Below are positions 1-6,535 of a stretch of 13,611 nucleotides of DNA, in pieces; position 1 is the stretch's first letter, and each line of letters begins with the position of its first letter. Under the pieces are notes generated by a model. It had not been told where the DNA came from. It was given only the letters and a program-made list of their open reading frames with translations, and did no database searches. The position numbers were made by a program, and so were the translations under genes. This stretch comes from an uncultured Bacilli bacterium (GTDB lineage Bacteria; Bacillota_I; Bacilli_A; RF39; UBA660), in contig CANQFF010000023.1 in assembly GCA_947598345.1 (NCBI GenBank), positions 1 through 13,611 of the forward strand. Direction: 5' to 3'.

Positions 1-59
1 TTTCATTATAACATACGCTATAGTTTATTCTCAAGCAATAATTATAATTATTTTAAATA

Positions 60-88
60 TTGACATTTTGGTATAATAAATGTATAAT
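60..88 (+). promoter_or_regulatory. Sigma-A promoter of the 118-945 gene
   Basis: TTGACA (60-65) and TATAAT (83-88) are separated by exactly 17 bases, which is full consensus for the housekeeping sigma factor. The predicted start is about base 95, leaving a leader of about 23 bases that contains the GGAGGT ribosome binding site at 105-110. A second TATAAT at 72-77 lies too close to the -35 to be used with it. Confidence 0.85.
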
Positions 89-117
89 TATTTTGTAATA
101 TAGTGGAGGTAATTAAT

Positions 118-945
118 ATGACTTTTATGAGATTTCCTGCTGATAACACTCTTAAGAATAAATTATTTGATGGAAGAGCGCATAGAATAACACCATTAGC
201 AATATATAGAATTAATGAAACAGATTTTTATTATATGTCATATTTTGATAATGAATATAATAATTTAACATATACAATTTTGTTAAAAACTCCTGTTGGT
301 TTTTCAAATTATCCATTAGTAAGTTATGATGGATTTAATGAATTTTTAAATTCTGTAAAAATCACTGAAGTTGATGTTCAAAGTGTTTTATCATCACAAA
401 TGACTCCAGTAATTGGTGTGCTTGGTCTAGAAACACTTGATAACTTAAAAGCATTAATACAAACTGAAGATAAAAAAGAAACTAGTGAGGTTACTCATAC
501 ACCATCAAAAGAAGAAGTAGAAAAGAAAGATGAAGAATCATTAGGCGACATTAAAATAGTTGCAATACCAAGGCAAACTAGTGATGGTTTAATACTAGAA
601 CTTTATAGTTATGGTACTTATTCAGTATTAGATTCTGTAAAAACTTATGAGAATATGCAACCTCTAAAAAAGTTTAAATTGGATAGTAGAAGTGATATAC
701 ATAGTTTAATAGGACTTATGAATCAGGGAAAGAAATTAAGATTAGGTAAAAATTATTATATAGATGATATGGTTTTATATAGTGTAAGTTATTCTCCTAA
801 TCAAATATCATCAGATGAATATTATACTTTTGAAAATGGTGGATATAAATATGTTAATGATACTGCTCAAGCAGATCTTGAAAACTCTCCAGAAAATGAA
901 TATCTTGATGATGGAGAGTTAGCGCATAAAACTAAAATGATATAA
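118..945 (+). CDS. Hypothetical cytoplasmic protein, two domains joined by a charged linker
   Basis: I do not recognise this 275-residue protein. The start is taken at ATG 118 because GGAGGT at 105-110 sits 7 bases upstream; a GTG at 103 is in frame but would place the ribosome binding site inside the gene. There is no signal peptide or membrane segment, so it is probably cytoplasmic. Two tyrosine- and phenylalanine-rich folded regions, roughly residues 1-115 and 150-250, flank a Lys/Glu/Thr/Ser-rich linker at about 116-148, where KKE, KEEVEKK and DEES clusters suggest disorder. The tail is acidic. It is transcribed alone from a full-consensus promoter and converges on spoIVA, sharing a terminator with it. 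Expression is probably vegetative and constitutive. No function is inferred. Confidence 0.8.
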   Translation: MTFMRFPADNTLKNKLFDGRAHRITPLAIYRINETDFYYMSYFDNEYNNLTYTILLKTPVGFSNYPLVSYDGFNEFLNSVKITEVDVQSVLSSQMTPVIGVLGLETLDNLKALIQTEDKKETSEVTHTPSKEEVEKKDEESLGDIKIVAIPRQTSDGLILELYSYGTYSVLDSVKTYENMQPLKKFKLDSRSDIHSLIGLMNQGKKLRLGKNYYIDDMVLYSVSYSPNQISSDEYYTFENGGYKYVNDTAQADLENSPENEYLDDGELAHKTKMI

Positions 946-953
946 TTAAAAGT

Positions 954-985
954 AAAGGAGTATGAAATTTATTCATGACTCCTTT
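954..985. terminator. Bidirectional intrinsic terminator between convergent genes
   Basis: The arm AAAGGAGTATGAA (954-966) pairs with TTCATGACTCCTTT (972-985), with one bulged G at 977 and a 5-base loop. A T run (983-987) follows on the plus strand, and a moderately T-rich stretch follows on the minus strand. The stop codon of spoIVA (986-988) abuts the stem, so a single hairpin serves both converging genes. Confidence 0.8.
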
Positions 986-2461
986 TTATATTACTATTGC
1001 AAATAAATTACCAGATCCTTTGTTAACTAATTTAGTTAGAGTTTGTTGAAGTTTATATCTTGCATTTTCAGGTGTAAGTGAAAGCTTTGCTTGAATACCT
1101 TCTTTAACAATGTTATCTATACTTCTTCCAAATATTTCACTTTTCCATATAGCATTAGGATCAGTATCTTTATCCTTCATAAGATAATCTATCAATTGTT
1201 TACTTTGAAGTTCAGAACCTATTATTGGTTCAAAAGTTGATTCGACATCTACTCTTATCATGTGTATAGAAGGCGCAACAGCTTTAAGTTTAATTCCATA
1301 TCTAGATCCTTGTTTAATAATCTCTGGTGTTTCTAATTTCATATCGTTTAGAGTTGGGCAAGCAACACCATATCCTGTAGTTCTAACCATTTGAAGAGCA
1401 GATTTCATTTGATCATATTCAGTTTTTGCTTCATTATAATCTTGAAATAGCATTAATAAATCAGCTTTACTTCTAACACTTATACCCATAGTTTCTTTTA
1501 AAACTTCATCGTATAAATAATCAGGTGCTTCTAAATTTATTGTTACAATACCAGTAGAAGTATCTACATCAGATATATATGCTTTTTTTATGTGTTCTGA
1601 ATTTTCAAAATGATTTGTTATGTGCTCAATATCTCTTAATTTATCGACCTCGATGACACTTTCTCTAATTTTTTCAATATATTCAGCTTTTAAAGAATTT
1701 GATGGATTTAAACAAGCAATCCAATCTGGCATACTTACCTTAACTTCGGTTACAGGAAATTCATATAGAGATTCTCTAAGTACACTATATACTTCTTTTT
1801 CACTCATAGTTTCAACAGATAAAGGAAGAACAGGAACTCCATAATCATCGGACAATTTTTCAGCCATTCTTTCTGTTTCTGGAAGAGAAGGGTGAGCAGA
1901 ATTTAATATAACTATAAAAGGTTTTCCAATATCTTTTAATTCATTAACTATTCTTTCTTCTGCTTCAACATAGTTATTTCTACTAATTTCTCCAAAAGAT
2001 CCATCTGTTGTAATAACAATACCAATACTTGAATGATCTCTAATTACTTTTTCAGTACCAATTTCTGCAGCTTCAATAAATGGGATTTCCTCATCATACC
2101 ATGGAGTTTTTACCATTCTTGGGCCATTTTCATCTTCATATCCTTTAGCCCCATCTATTACATATCCAACACAATCTACAAGTCTTACATTGCAACTAAA
2201 ACTATCTATACTAATATTAGCAGCATTACTAGGTACAAATTTAGGCTCTGTAGTCATAATCATTCGTCCTTGTGCGGATTGAGGTATTTCATCTAAACAT
2301 CTTTTTTTTTCGTATTCATCTTCAATATTAGGTACCACTAAATTTTCAATAAACTTTTTTATAAATGTGGATTTACCCGTTCTAACCGCACCAACTACAC
2401 CAAGATATAATTCACCACCTGTGCGTTCTGATATGCTTTTTATAATTTCTACTTTTTCCAT
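986..2461 (-). CDS. spoIVA: Stage IV sporulation protein A (spore coat morphogenetic ATPase)
   Basis: SpoIVA is the ATP-hydrolysing protein that polymerises on the forespore outer membrane to form the basement layer of the spore coat; it is also needed for cortex formation. This 491-residue protein is full length and strongly like the Bacillus subtilis protein throughout. Visible marks are a Walker A GAVRTGKST at residues 24-32, the threonine pair in MTTEPKF (70-71) used in ATP hydrolysis, a Walker B-type LVDCVGY around Asp96, KGYEDENGPRM at 106-116, VITTDG near 149-154, and the conserved C-terminal half with GSRYGIKLKAVAPSIHM and SLTPENARYKL. The tail ends in the usual hydrophobic LFAIVI. 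ATG 2461 has AAAGTAGG about 6 bases upstream. It is monocistronic, with a sigma-E-like promoter, which fits mother-cell expression. Confidence 0.97.
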   Translation of the reverse strand: MEKVEIIKSISERTGGELYLGVVGAVRTGKSTFIKKFIENLVVPNIEDEYEKKRCLDEIPQSAQGRMIMTTEPKFVPSNAANISIDSFSCNVRLVDCVGYVIDGAKGYEDENGPRMVKTPWYDEEIPFIEAAEIGTEKVIRDHSSIGIVITTDGSFGEISRNNYVEAEERIVNELKDIGKPFIVILNSAHPSLPETERMAEKLSDDYGVPVLPLSVETMSEKEVYSVLRESLYEFPVTEVKVSMPDWIACLNPSNSLKAEYIEKIRESVIEVDKLRDIEHITNHFENSEHIKKAYISDVDTSTGIVTINLEAPDYLYDEVLKETMGISVRSKADLLMLFQDYNEAKTEYDQMKSALQMVRTTGYGVACPTLNDMKLETPEIIKQGSRYGIKLKAVAPSIHMIRVDVESTFEPIIGSELQSKQLIDYLMKDKDTDPNAIWKSEIFGRSIDNIVKEGIQAKLSLTPENARYKLQQTLTKLVNKGSGNLFAIVI

Positions 2462-2482
2462 ATATTACCTACTTTCTAGTTA

Positions 2483-2510
2483 AATATATGAATGATTAAA
2501 TTAAATATCA
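2483..2510 (-). promoter_or_regulatory. Candidate sigma-E (mother-cell) promoter of spoIVA
   Basis: Reading the minus strand, TGATATT (2510-2504) is followed after 13 bases by CATATATT (2490-2483). This resembles the sigma-E consensus (an ATATT-type -35 and CATACANT -10), with seven of eight -10 positions matching. The predicted start near 2476 leaves a leader of about 15 bases carrying the ribosome binding site. No sigma-A-like element was seen in this stretch on this strand. Sigma-E control of spoIVA is established in B. subtilis; its use here is inferred. Confidence 0.55.
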
Positions 2511-2522
2511 CAAAAAATTTAA

Positions 2523-2551
2523 TTGACAAAGGGGAGGGGGTATGCTATAAT
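2523..2551 (+). promoter_or_regulatory. Sigma-A promoter with an interrupted G tract in its spacer
   Basis: TTGACA (2523-2528) and TATAAT (2546-2551) are separated by 17 bases, with a TGC extended -10 directly before the hexamer. Ten of the 17 spacer positions (2531-2540) form G4-A-G5. The predicted start is near 2558, so the leader is only about 10 bases and the GGAG ribosome binding site lies at the very 5' end of the mRNA. Every core element is at optimum, so this promoter is predicted to be strong and on. The design closely matches the promoter at 13515-13546. Confidence 0.8.
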
Positions 2552-2567
2552 GACCTGGAGAGGTTAG

Positions 2568-3200
2568 ATGATATATATGAGAAGTAGCAAATCAAAAATG
2601 ATGTTATTAGTTGGAATATTAGTAGGGGTGGTGACTTTATCAGTAGCGTTAGCTGCCTTTTCAAGTACACTTACTATATCGCCAACTGCAAATGTAACTC
2701 CAAGTAGTGCAGATTTTGGAGTAAAGTTTTCTACTGTCAAAGCAACGGTAACAGAAGGAACATTAGCAGCAACTGGAGGTTCGTCTGCGACATTAAAAGG
2801 AACAACAATAACAGGAATAAATGCAAATTTTACTGGTTCAACATCGGCAGTAATTTATGATTTTTATGTTCATAACACTGGAAAATATAAAGCATATTTA
2901 AATAGTATAGTTTTTGGAGATAAGAAGTGTACTCCAGGCACAGGTGCAACTCCAGCTTTAGTTACGGCAGCTTGTGATGGAATTAAATTAACAATAGCTT
3001 ATGGAATAGGTGCCTCAAGTTCGGGTTCAAGTAGATATCTACAGTTAACTGAAACTAATAATAGTATTAATGGAAGTTATATTGATGTAGGTGAAGCTCT
3101 TCAGGTTCAAGTCAATATAAGTGGAAATAATAAAGTAGCAGATGGACCATATACAGTTAATTTTGGTGATATAAAGTTTAACTATAGTACAGCAGATTAA
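2568..3200 (+). CDS. Exported TasA/camelysin-like surface protein, putative fibre subunit
   Basis: A 210-residue secreted protein. Residues 1-10 are basic (R5, K8, K10), 11-30 are a hydrophobic core ending in VALAAF, and a cut after Ala30 is likely. The signal followed by FSSTLTIS resembles the SipW-dependent signals and first strand of TasA/CalY-type matrix fibre proteins; this family call rests on the pattern, not on clear homology. The mature part is rich in Gly, Ser, Thr, Ala and Asn with alternating beta-strand patterns, has no cell-wall sorting motif, and has just two cysteines (121 and 136), which could close a disulphide loop. Its composition is less AT-driven than its neighbours. ATG 2568 is chosen because GGAG (2557-2560) is 7 bases upstream; ATG 2577 in frame is a possible alternative. 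It is monocistronic, transcribed from the G-tract promoter, and no sipW-like peptidase is adjacent. Confidence 0.75.
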   Translation: MIYMRSSKSKMMLLVGILVGVVTLSVALAAFSSTLTISPTANVTPSSADFGVKFSTVKATVTEGTLAATGGSSATLKGTTITGINANFTGSTSAVIYDFYVHNTGKYKAYLNSIVFGDKKCTPGTGATPALVTAACDGIKLTIAYGIGASSSGSSRYLQLTETNNSINGSYIDVGEALQVQVNISGNNKVADGPYTVNFGDIKFNYSTAD

Positions 3201-3232
3201 TAAAATTATTGGCAGTGCTATTTTATATTTAA

Positions 3233-3256
3233 AAATATAGTAATAATACTATATTT
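3233..3256 (+). terminator. AT-rich intrinsic terminator after the exported protein gene
   Basis: AAATATAGTA (3233-3242) pairs perfectly with TACTATATTT (3247-3256) around an ATAA loop, and the next 12 bases are almost all T. The stem is AT-rich and so moderately weak, but the layout is typical of a rho-independent terminator. It separates the exported protein gene from lysS. Confidence 0.65.
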
Positions 3257-3269
3257 ATTTTTATTTTTA

Positions 3270-3278
3270 TGATATTAT
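3270..3278 (+). promoter_or_regulatory. Possible extended -10 promoter for the lysS operon
   Basis: TGA-TATTAT (3270-3278) matches an extended -10. No convincing -35 is seen at 16-18 bases upstream, where the sequence is the terminator arm. The predicted start near 3285 leaves a very short leader before GAGGTG at 3288-3293. The gap from the previous gene is too short for a T-box, so lysS does not appear to be under tRNA-Lys antitermination. Confidence 0.4.
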
Positions 3279-3298
3279 TATTACATTGAGGTGATTTG

Positions 3299-4768
3299 AT
3301 GAAGGAGTTAACAGAACAAGAATTAGTTAGAAGAAACAAAATAGAAGAAATAAGTAAATATACAAATCCTTATCCAGATAGGTATGAAGTAACTAATACT
3401 TTAAAAGAAGCAAGAGAATTAAATGACGGAACTAAAGATGTTAGTATTGCTGGAAGAATTGTATTCATGAGAAAAATGGGTAAACTAAGTTTTATTCGTT
3501 TAAGGGATTTAGAAGCAGATATACAAGTACAATTAAAGTCAGATGTAACTGATGAAAATGATTATGAATTTTTTAAAAAATTGGTTGATTTGGGTGACTT
3601 TATAGGTGCGAAGGGTGAAGTTATAACAACTCAAACAGGTGAAAAAACTTTACTTGCTAATAATATTACTTTTTTAGGTAAAGCGTTAAAACCACTTCCA
3701 GAAAAATTTCACGGATTATCTGATATAGAAATGAAATATAGAGAAAGATATGTAGATTTAATATCTAATGAAGAATCTAGAAAGGTGTTTTTAGGTAGAA
3801 GTAAATTATATTCATTTATTCATTCATTTTTAGGAGAAAATGGCTTTTTACAAGTGGAAACACCTATTTTACAAAATGCAGTTTGTGGTGCAGCGGCAAA
3901 ACCATTTTATACACATCATAATGCACTTGATACTAATTTCAATTTAAGAATCGCACCAGAAACATATTTAAAACAGTGTATTGCTGCAGGATTTAATAGA
4001 GTTTATGAAATAGCTAAGTGTTTTAGAAATGAAGGTATGGATAAGGAGCACTTACAAGAATTTACTCAAATAGAGTGGTATGCATCATACTGGAATTTTG
4101 AAGATAATATATTATTCTATAAAAGATTTATAAAAGAACTTTTAATGTATTTATTAGGAACTACTAAAGTAGAATATCAAGGAAAAACTTTAGATTTTGG
4201 TGAAGAAAATTGGGATAGAATAAATTATGTTGAAAGGATGAGAGAAATACTTGGATTTGATTTTTTAAGTATAGATGATCCTAATGTATTAAAGTCAAAA
4301 ATAGTAGAAAAAGGATTATTTACTATGCAAGACTTGGAAGATTATAAATCTATGAGTCAGATAATAGATTTTGTATATAAAAGAAAAATAAGAGAAAACA
4401 TAGTAAATCCAACTATAATGTATAATTATCCAGCATTTTTAATCCCACTTGCTAGAAGAAATGATAATGATAATAGAATAATAGATGTATTCCAAGTTGT
4501 TGCTTGTGGAACCGAATTATGTAAAGCTTATTCTGAACTTGTAAATCCTATCGAGCAAAGAGAAGCATTTGAAGAACAATTAAAAGCAAAAGAACAAGGT
4601 GACGATGAAACTATGGAAATAGATGAAACTTTCATGGGAGCTATGGAACAAGGAATGCCACCTATATCTGGTCTTGGATTTGGTATAGATAGATTTCTTA
4701 TGTTGATATATAATCAACCATCTGTAAGAGATGTAGTATTATTTCCAATGATGAAAGATAAAAATTAA
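3299..4768 (+). CDS. lysS: Lysyl-tRNA synthetase, class II
   Basis: Charges tRNA-Lys with lysine in the cytoplasm. At 489 residues it is normal length. An N-terminal OB-fold (about 48-127) binds the anticodon, followed by the linker FHGLSDIEMKYRERYVDL (138-154). The class II core has motif 1 near FLQVETPILQ (183-192), THHNALD (205-211), motif 2 with FRNEGMD (242-248) and EFTQIEW (254-260), and motif 3 with GLGFGIDRF (458-466) ending in the R-D-V-x-LFP block. Some usually constant positions differ: motif 2 has HLQEFT where HNPEFT or similar is common, and GTELCKAYSELVNP (404-417) replaces the usual GRE-type block with AFSELNDP. ATG 3299 is preferred over the in-frame TTG 3296 because GAGGTG (3288-3293) is 5 bases away. 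It is the first gene of a three-gene operon. Confidence 0.95.
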   Translation: MKELTEQELVRRNKIEEISKYTNPYPDRYEVTNTLKEARELNDGTKDVSIAGRIVFMRKMGKLSFIRLRDLEADIQVQLKSDVTDENDYEFFKKLVDLGDFIGAKGEVITTQTGEKTLLANNITFLGKALKPLPEKFHGLSDIEMKYRERYVDLISNEESRKVFLGRSKLYSFIHSFLGENGFLQVETPILQNAVCGAAAKPFYTHHNALDTNFNLRIAPETYLKQCIAAGFNRVYEIAKCFRNEGMDKEHLQEFTQIEWYASYWNFEDNILFYKRFIKELLMYLLGTTKVEYQGKTLDFGEENWDRINYVERMREILGFDFLSIDDPNVLKSKIVEKGLFTMQDLEDYKSMSQIIDFVYKRKIRENIVNPTIMYNYPAFLIPLARRNDNDNRIIDVFQVVACGTELCKAYSELVNPIEQREAFEEQLKAKEQGDDETMEIDETFMGAMEQGMPPISGLGFGIDRFLMLIYNQPSVRDVVLFPMMKDKN

Positions 4769-4769
4769 T

Positions 4770-5303
4770 ATGATTTTATATGTTGTAAGGCACGGTGAAA
4801 CTACCTGGAATAAAGAAAGAAGAGTTCAAGGTATAAGTGATATACCACTATCTGAAAAGGGTATTAGTGATGCTTTAAAACTCCAAAAGTTAGTAGATAA
4901 ATTAAATATTGATGTAGTTATATCTAGCCCGTTATCAAGGGCTAGGGAAACTGCTAAGATATTGGTTAATTCTAAATATCCAATAAATACAGATGATAGA
5001 ATTATAGAACGAGACTGGGGATTAAATGAGGGAGCTAAAATAGACGAAGTAGATACTATAGATTGTTGGGATGTAATATTGAATACAAGTCTAAATAGTA
5101 TAGAGCCTATACAAGATTTTATGTATAGAGTATCAAGTTTTTTAGAAGATATTAAAATTCGTTATAAAGATAAAAATGTACTTGTAGTTACCCATAGTGC
5201 GGTAGTGCGTGTAATTCACTATATGTTAGGTAGTATTCCTTTAGATGGAGATTTATCTAAAATAGATATTCCTAATTTAAGAATATTAGAGTATAAAATG
5301 TAG
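4770..5303 (+). CDS. Histidine phosphatase (phosphoglycerate mutase-like) family protein
   Basis: A 177-residue single-domain member of the histidine phosphatase superfamily. The phosphorylated histidine lies in VVRHGET (His8); the other expected residues are Arg7, Arg57 in SSPLSRARET, Glu80 in IIERDWG, and the second histidine in VTHSAVVR (His142). It is shorter than true cofactor-dependent phosphoglycerate mutases (about 230-250 residues), so a phosphatase acting on a small phosphorylated metabolite is more likely; the substrate cannot be read from the sequence. It starts one base after the lysS stop with no visible ribosome binding site, implying translational coupling to lysS. ackA follows 11 bases downstream. 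Confidence 0.85.
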   Translation: MILYVVRHGETTWNKERRVQGISDIPLSEKGISDALKLQKLVDKLNIDVVISSPLSRARETAKILVNSKYPINTDDRIIERDWGLNEGAKIDEVDTIDCWDVILNTSLNSIEPIQDFMYRVSSFLEDIKIRYKDKNVLVVTHSAVVRVIHYMLGSIPLDGDLSKIDIPNLRILEYKM

Positions 5304-5314
5304 AAGGAGAATTT

Positions 5315-6511
5315 ATGAAAATATTATGTGTTAATGCGGGTAGTTCATCACTTAAATTCCAAGTATATGAAATGCCAGAAGAAAAAGTTTTAATAAATGG
5401 TTATATCGAAAAAATAGGGGAAGAAGATTGTTTTTGGACTATTAAAATTAATGGTGAAAAGATAAAAAAAGAAAAATTTTTAAGGAATCATACAGAAGCA
5501 GCTGAAATTTTGATAGAAGAGTTATTAGAAAATAAAGTTGTTGAGTCTTTAGATGAGATAAAAGGTGTAGGACATAGAGTTCTTCATGGTGGAGAAAAAT
5601 ATTCTGATTCTGTTATAATAACTGATGAAGTAATAAAAGATGTTGAAAATTTAACTAAGTTAGGCCCACTACATCACCCAGGTAATTTAGCAGGTATTAA
5701 AGCTATGAAAAAGGAATTACCTGATACAGCCATGGTTGCAGTATTTGATACAGCCTTTCATCAAACTATGCCTAAAGAAAATTATATTTATCCAGTACCT
5801 ATGGATTGGTATAAAAAATATGGGGTTCGTAAATATGGATTCCATGGAACTAGTCATAAATATATAACAACTGAGATGAAAAAAAGACTAAATAAGGAAG
5901 ATGTAAATTTAATAATATGTCATATTGGTAGTGGCTCTAGCATTGCTTGTATAAAAGATGGAAAGTGCTACGACACAACTATGGGATTAACTCCACTAGA
6001 TGGTCTTATGATGGGAACAAGAAGTGGTTCAATAGATCCTTCAATAATTGAATATGTATGTAAAGAATCTGGTATGAGTGTAGAAGAAGTAACTAATGAT
6101 TTAAATAAAAAGAGTGGATTTCTTGGTGTATGCGGTAAAGCAGATTGTAGAGATGTTGAGGATTTAGTTGCAAGCGGTGATGAAAATGCTAAACTTGCTT
6201 ATTCAATGTATATCGATAGAGTAGCTAAATATATAGGACAGTATTACTTAGAATTAGAAGGTAAGGTAGATGCTATTATATTTACTGCTGGTGTTGGAGA
6301 AAATGGACCATTGTTTAGGGAACTAGTTATAAAAAAATTAAATGCAATCGGTATATATGAAGATAAAGAAATGAATAATAAAATTGCTAGATACCTTGAA
6401 CTTTCTTCAGGTAAGATAAGTAGTAATGATTCTAGCGTTGATATATTTGTTATTCCAACTAATGAAGAACTCATGATAGTAAAAGATACATACAATTTAG
6501 TATCCAAATAA
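5315..6511 (+). CDS. ackA: Acetate kinase
   Basis: Interconverts acetyl phosphate plus ADP with acetate plus ATP, the last ATP-yielding step of acetate fermentation. It is 398 residues, the normal length. Signature blocks are NAGSSSLKFQ (7-16), GHRVLHGGE (86-94, with Arg88), FDTAFHQTMP (144-153, Asp145), YGFHGTSHKY (174-183), MMGTRSGSIDP (232-242, Arg236), FTAGVGENGP (323-332) and TNEELMI near the C-terminus. One key position is odd: HIGSGSSI (203-210) has Ser206 where acetate kinases normally have Asn (Asn211 in the Methanosarcina thermophila enzyme, an ATP-site residue). AAGGAGA (5304-5310) precedes the ATG. No phosphotransacetylase gene is adjacent. Last gene of the operon. Confidence 0.95.
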   Translation: MKILCVNAGSSSLKFQVYEMPEEKVLINGYIEKIGEEDCFWTIKINGEKIKKEKFLRNHTEAAEILIEELLENKVVESLDEIKGVGHRVLHGGEKYSDSVIITDEVIKDVENLTKLGPLHHPGNLAGIKAMKKELPDTAMVAVFDTAFHQTMPKENYIYPVPMDWYKKYGVRKYGFHGTSHKYITTEMKKRLNKEDVNLIICHIGSGSSIACIKDGKCYDTTMGLTPLDGLMMGTRSGSIDPSIIEYVCKESGMSVEEVTNDLNKKSGFLGVCGKADCRDVEDLVASGDENAKLAYSMYIDRVAKYIGQYYLELEGKVDAIIFTAGVGENGPLFRELVIKKLNAIGIYEDKEMNNKIARYLELSSGKISSNDSSVDIFVIPTNEELMIVKDTYNLVSK

Positions 6512-6535
6512 AAAAGATGTTTTCATTCATCTTTT
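6512..6535. terminator. Bidirectional terminator between ackA and the methyltransferase
   Basis: AAAAGATG (6512-6519) pairs with CATCTTTT (6528-6535) around an 8-base loop. On the plus strand a long T-rich run continues to about 6552, and on the minus strand the arm runs straight into TTTTTT. The ackA stop (6509-6511) touches one side, and the methyltransferase stop (6527-6529) lies inside the hairpin, so one small element ends both genes. Confidence 0.8.

Noticed and set aside
37..52. Perfect 16-base palindrome of A and T upstream of the first promoter
   Set aside because: Made only of A and T in very AT-rich DNA, so chance is a good explanation; no proper T-tract terminator or known operator form.
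1620..2296. Open frames on the plus strand opposite spoIVA (74 and 87 codons)
   Set aside because: They lie wholly inside the well-conserved spoIVA, lack ribosome binding sites, and have compositions expected of an antisense shadow.
2531..2540. G-quadruplex formed by the G runs
   Set aside because: Neither G4-A-G5 nor G10 gives the four separated G runs needed for an intramolecular quadruplex.
2553..2564. ACCT-GGAG-AGGT hairpin holding the ribosome binding site of the exported protein
   Set aside because: The predicted transcription start (near 2558) lies inside the left arm region, so the hairpin would not exist in the mRNA.
3201..3298. T-box or other riboswitch before lysS
   Set aside because: The 98-base gap holds only the previous gene's terminator and a minimal promoter, and the leader would be about 14 bases.
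6244..6507. Minus-strand open frame opposite the end of ackA
   Set aside because: Antisense to a conserved coding region with no start signals; a shadow.
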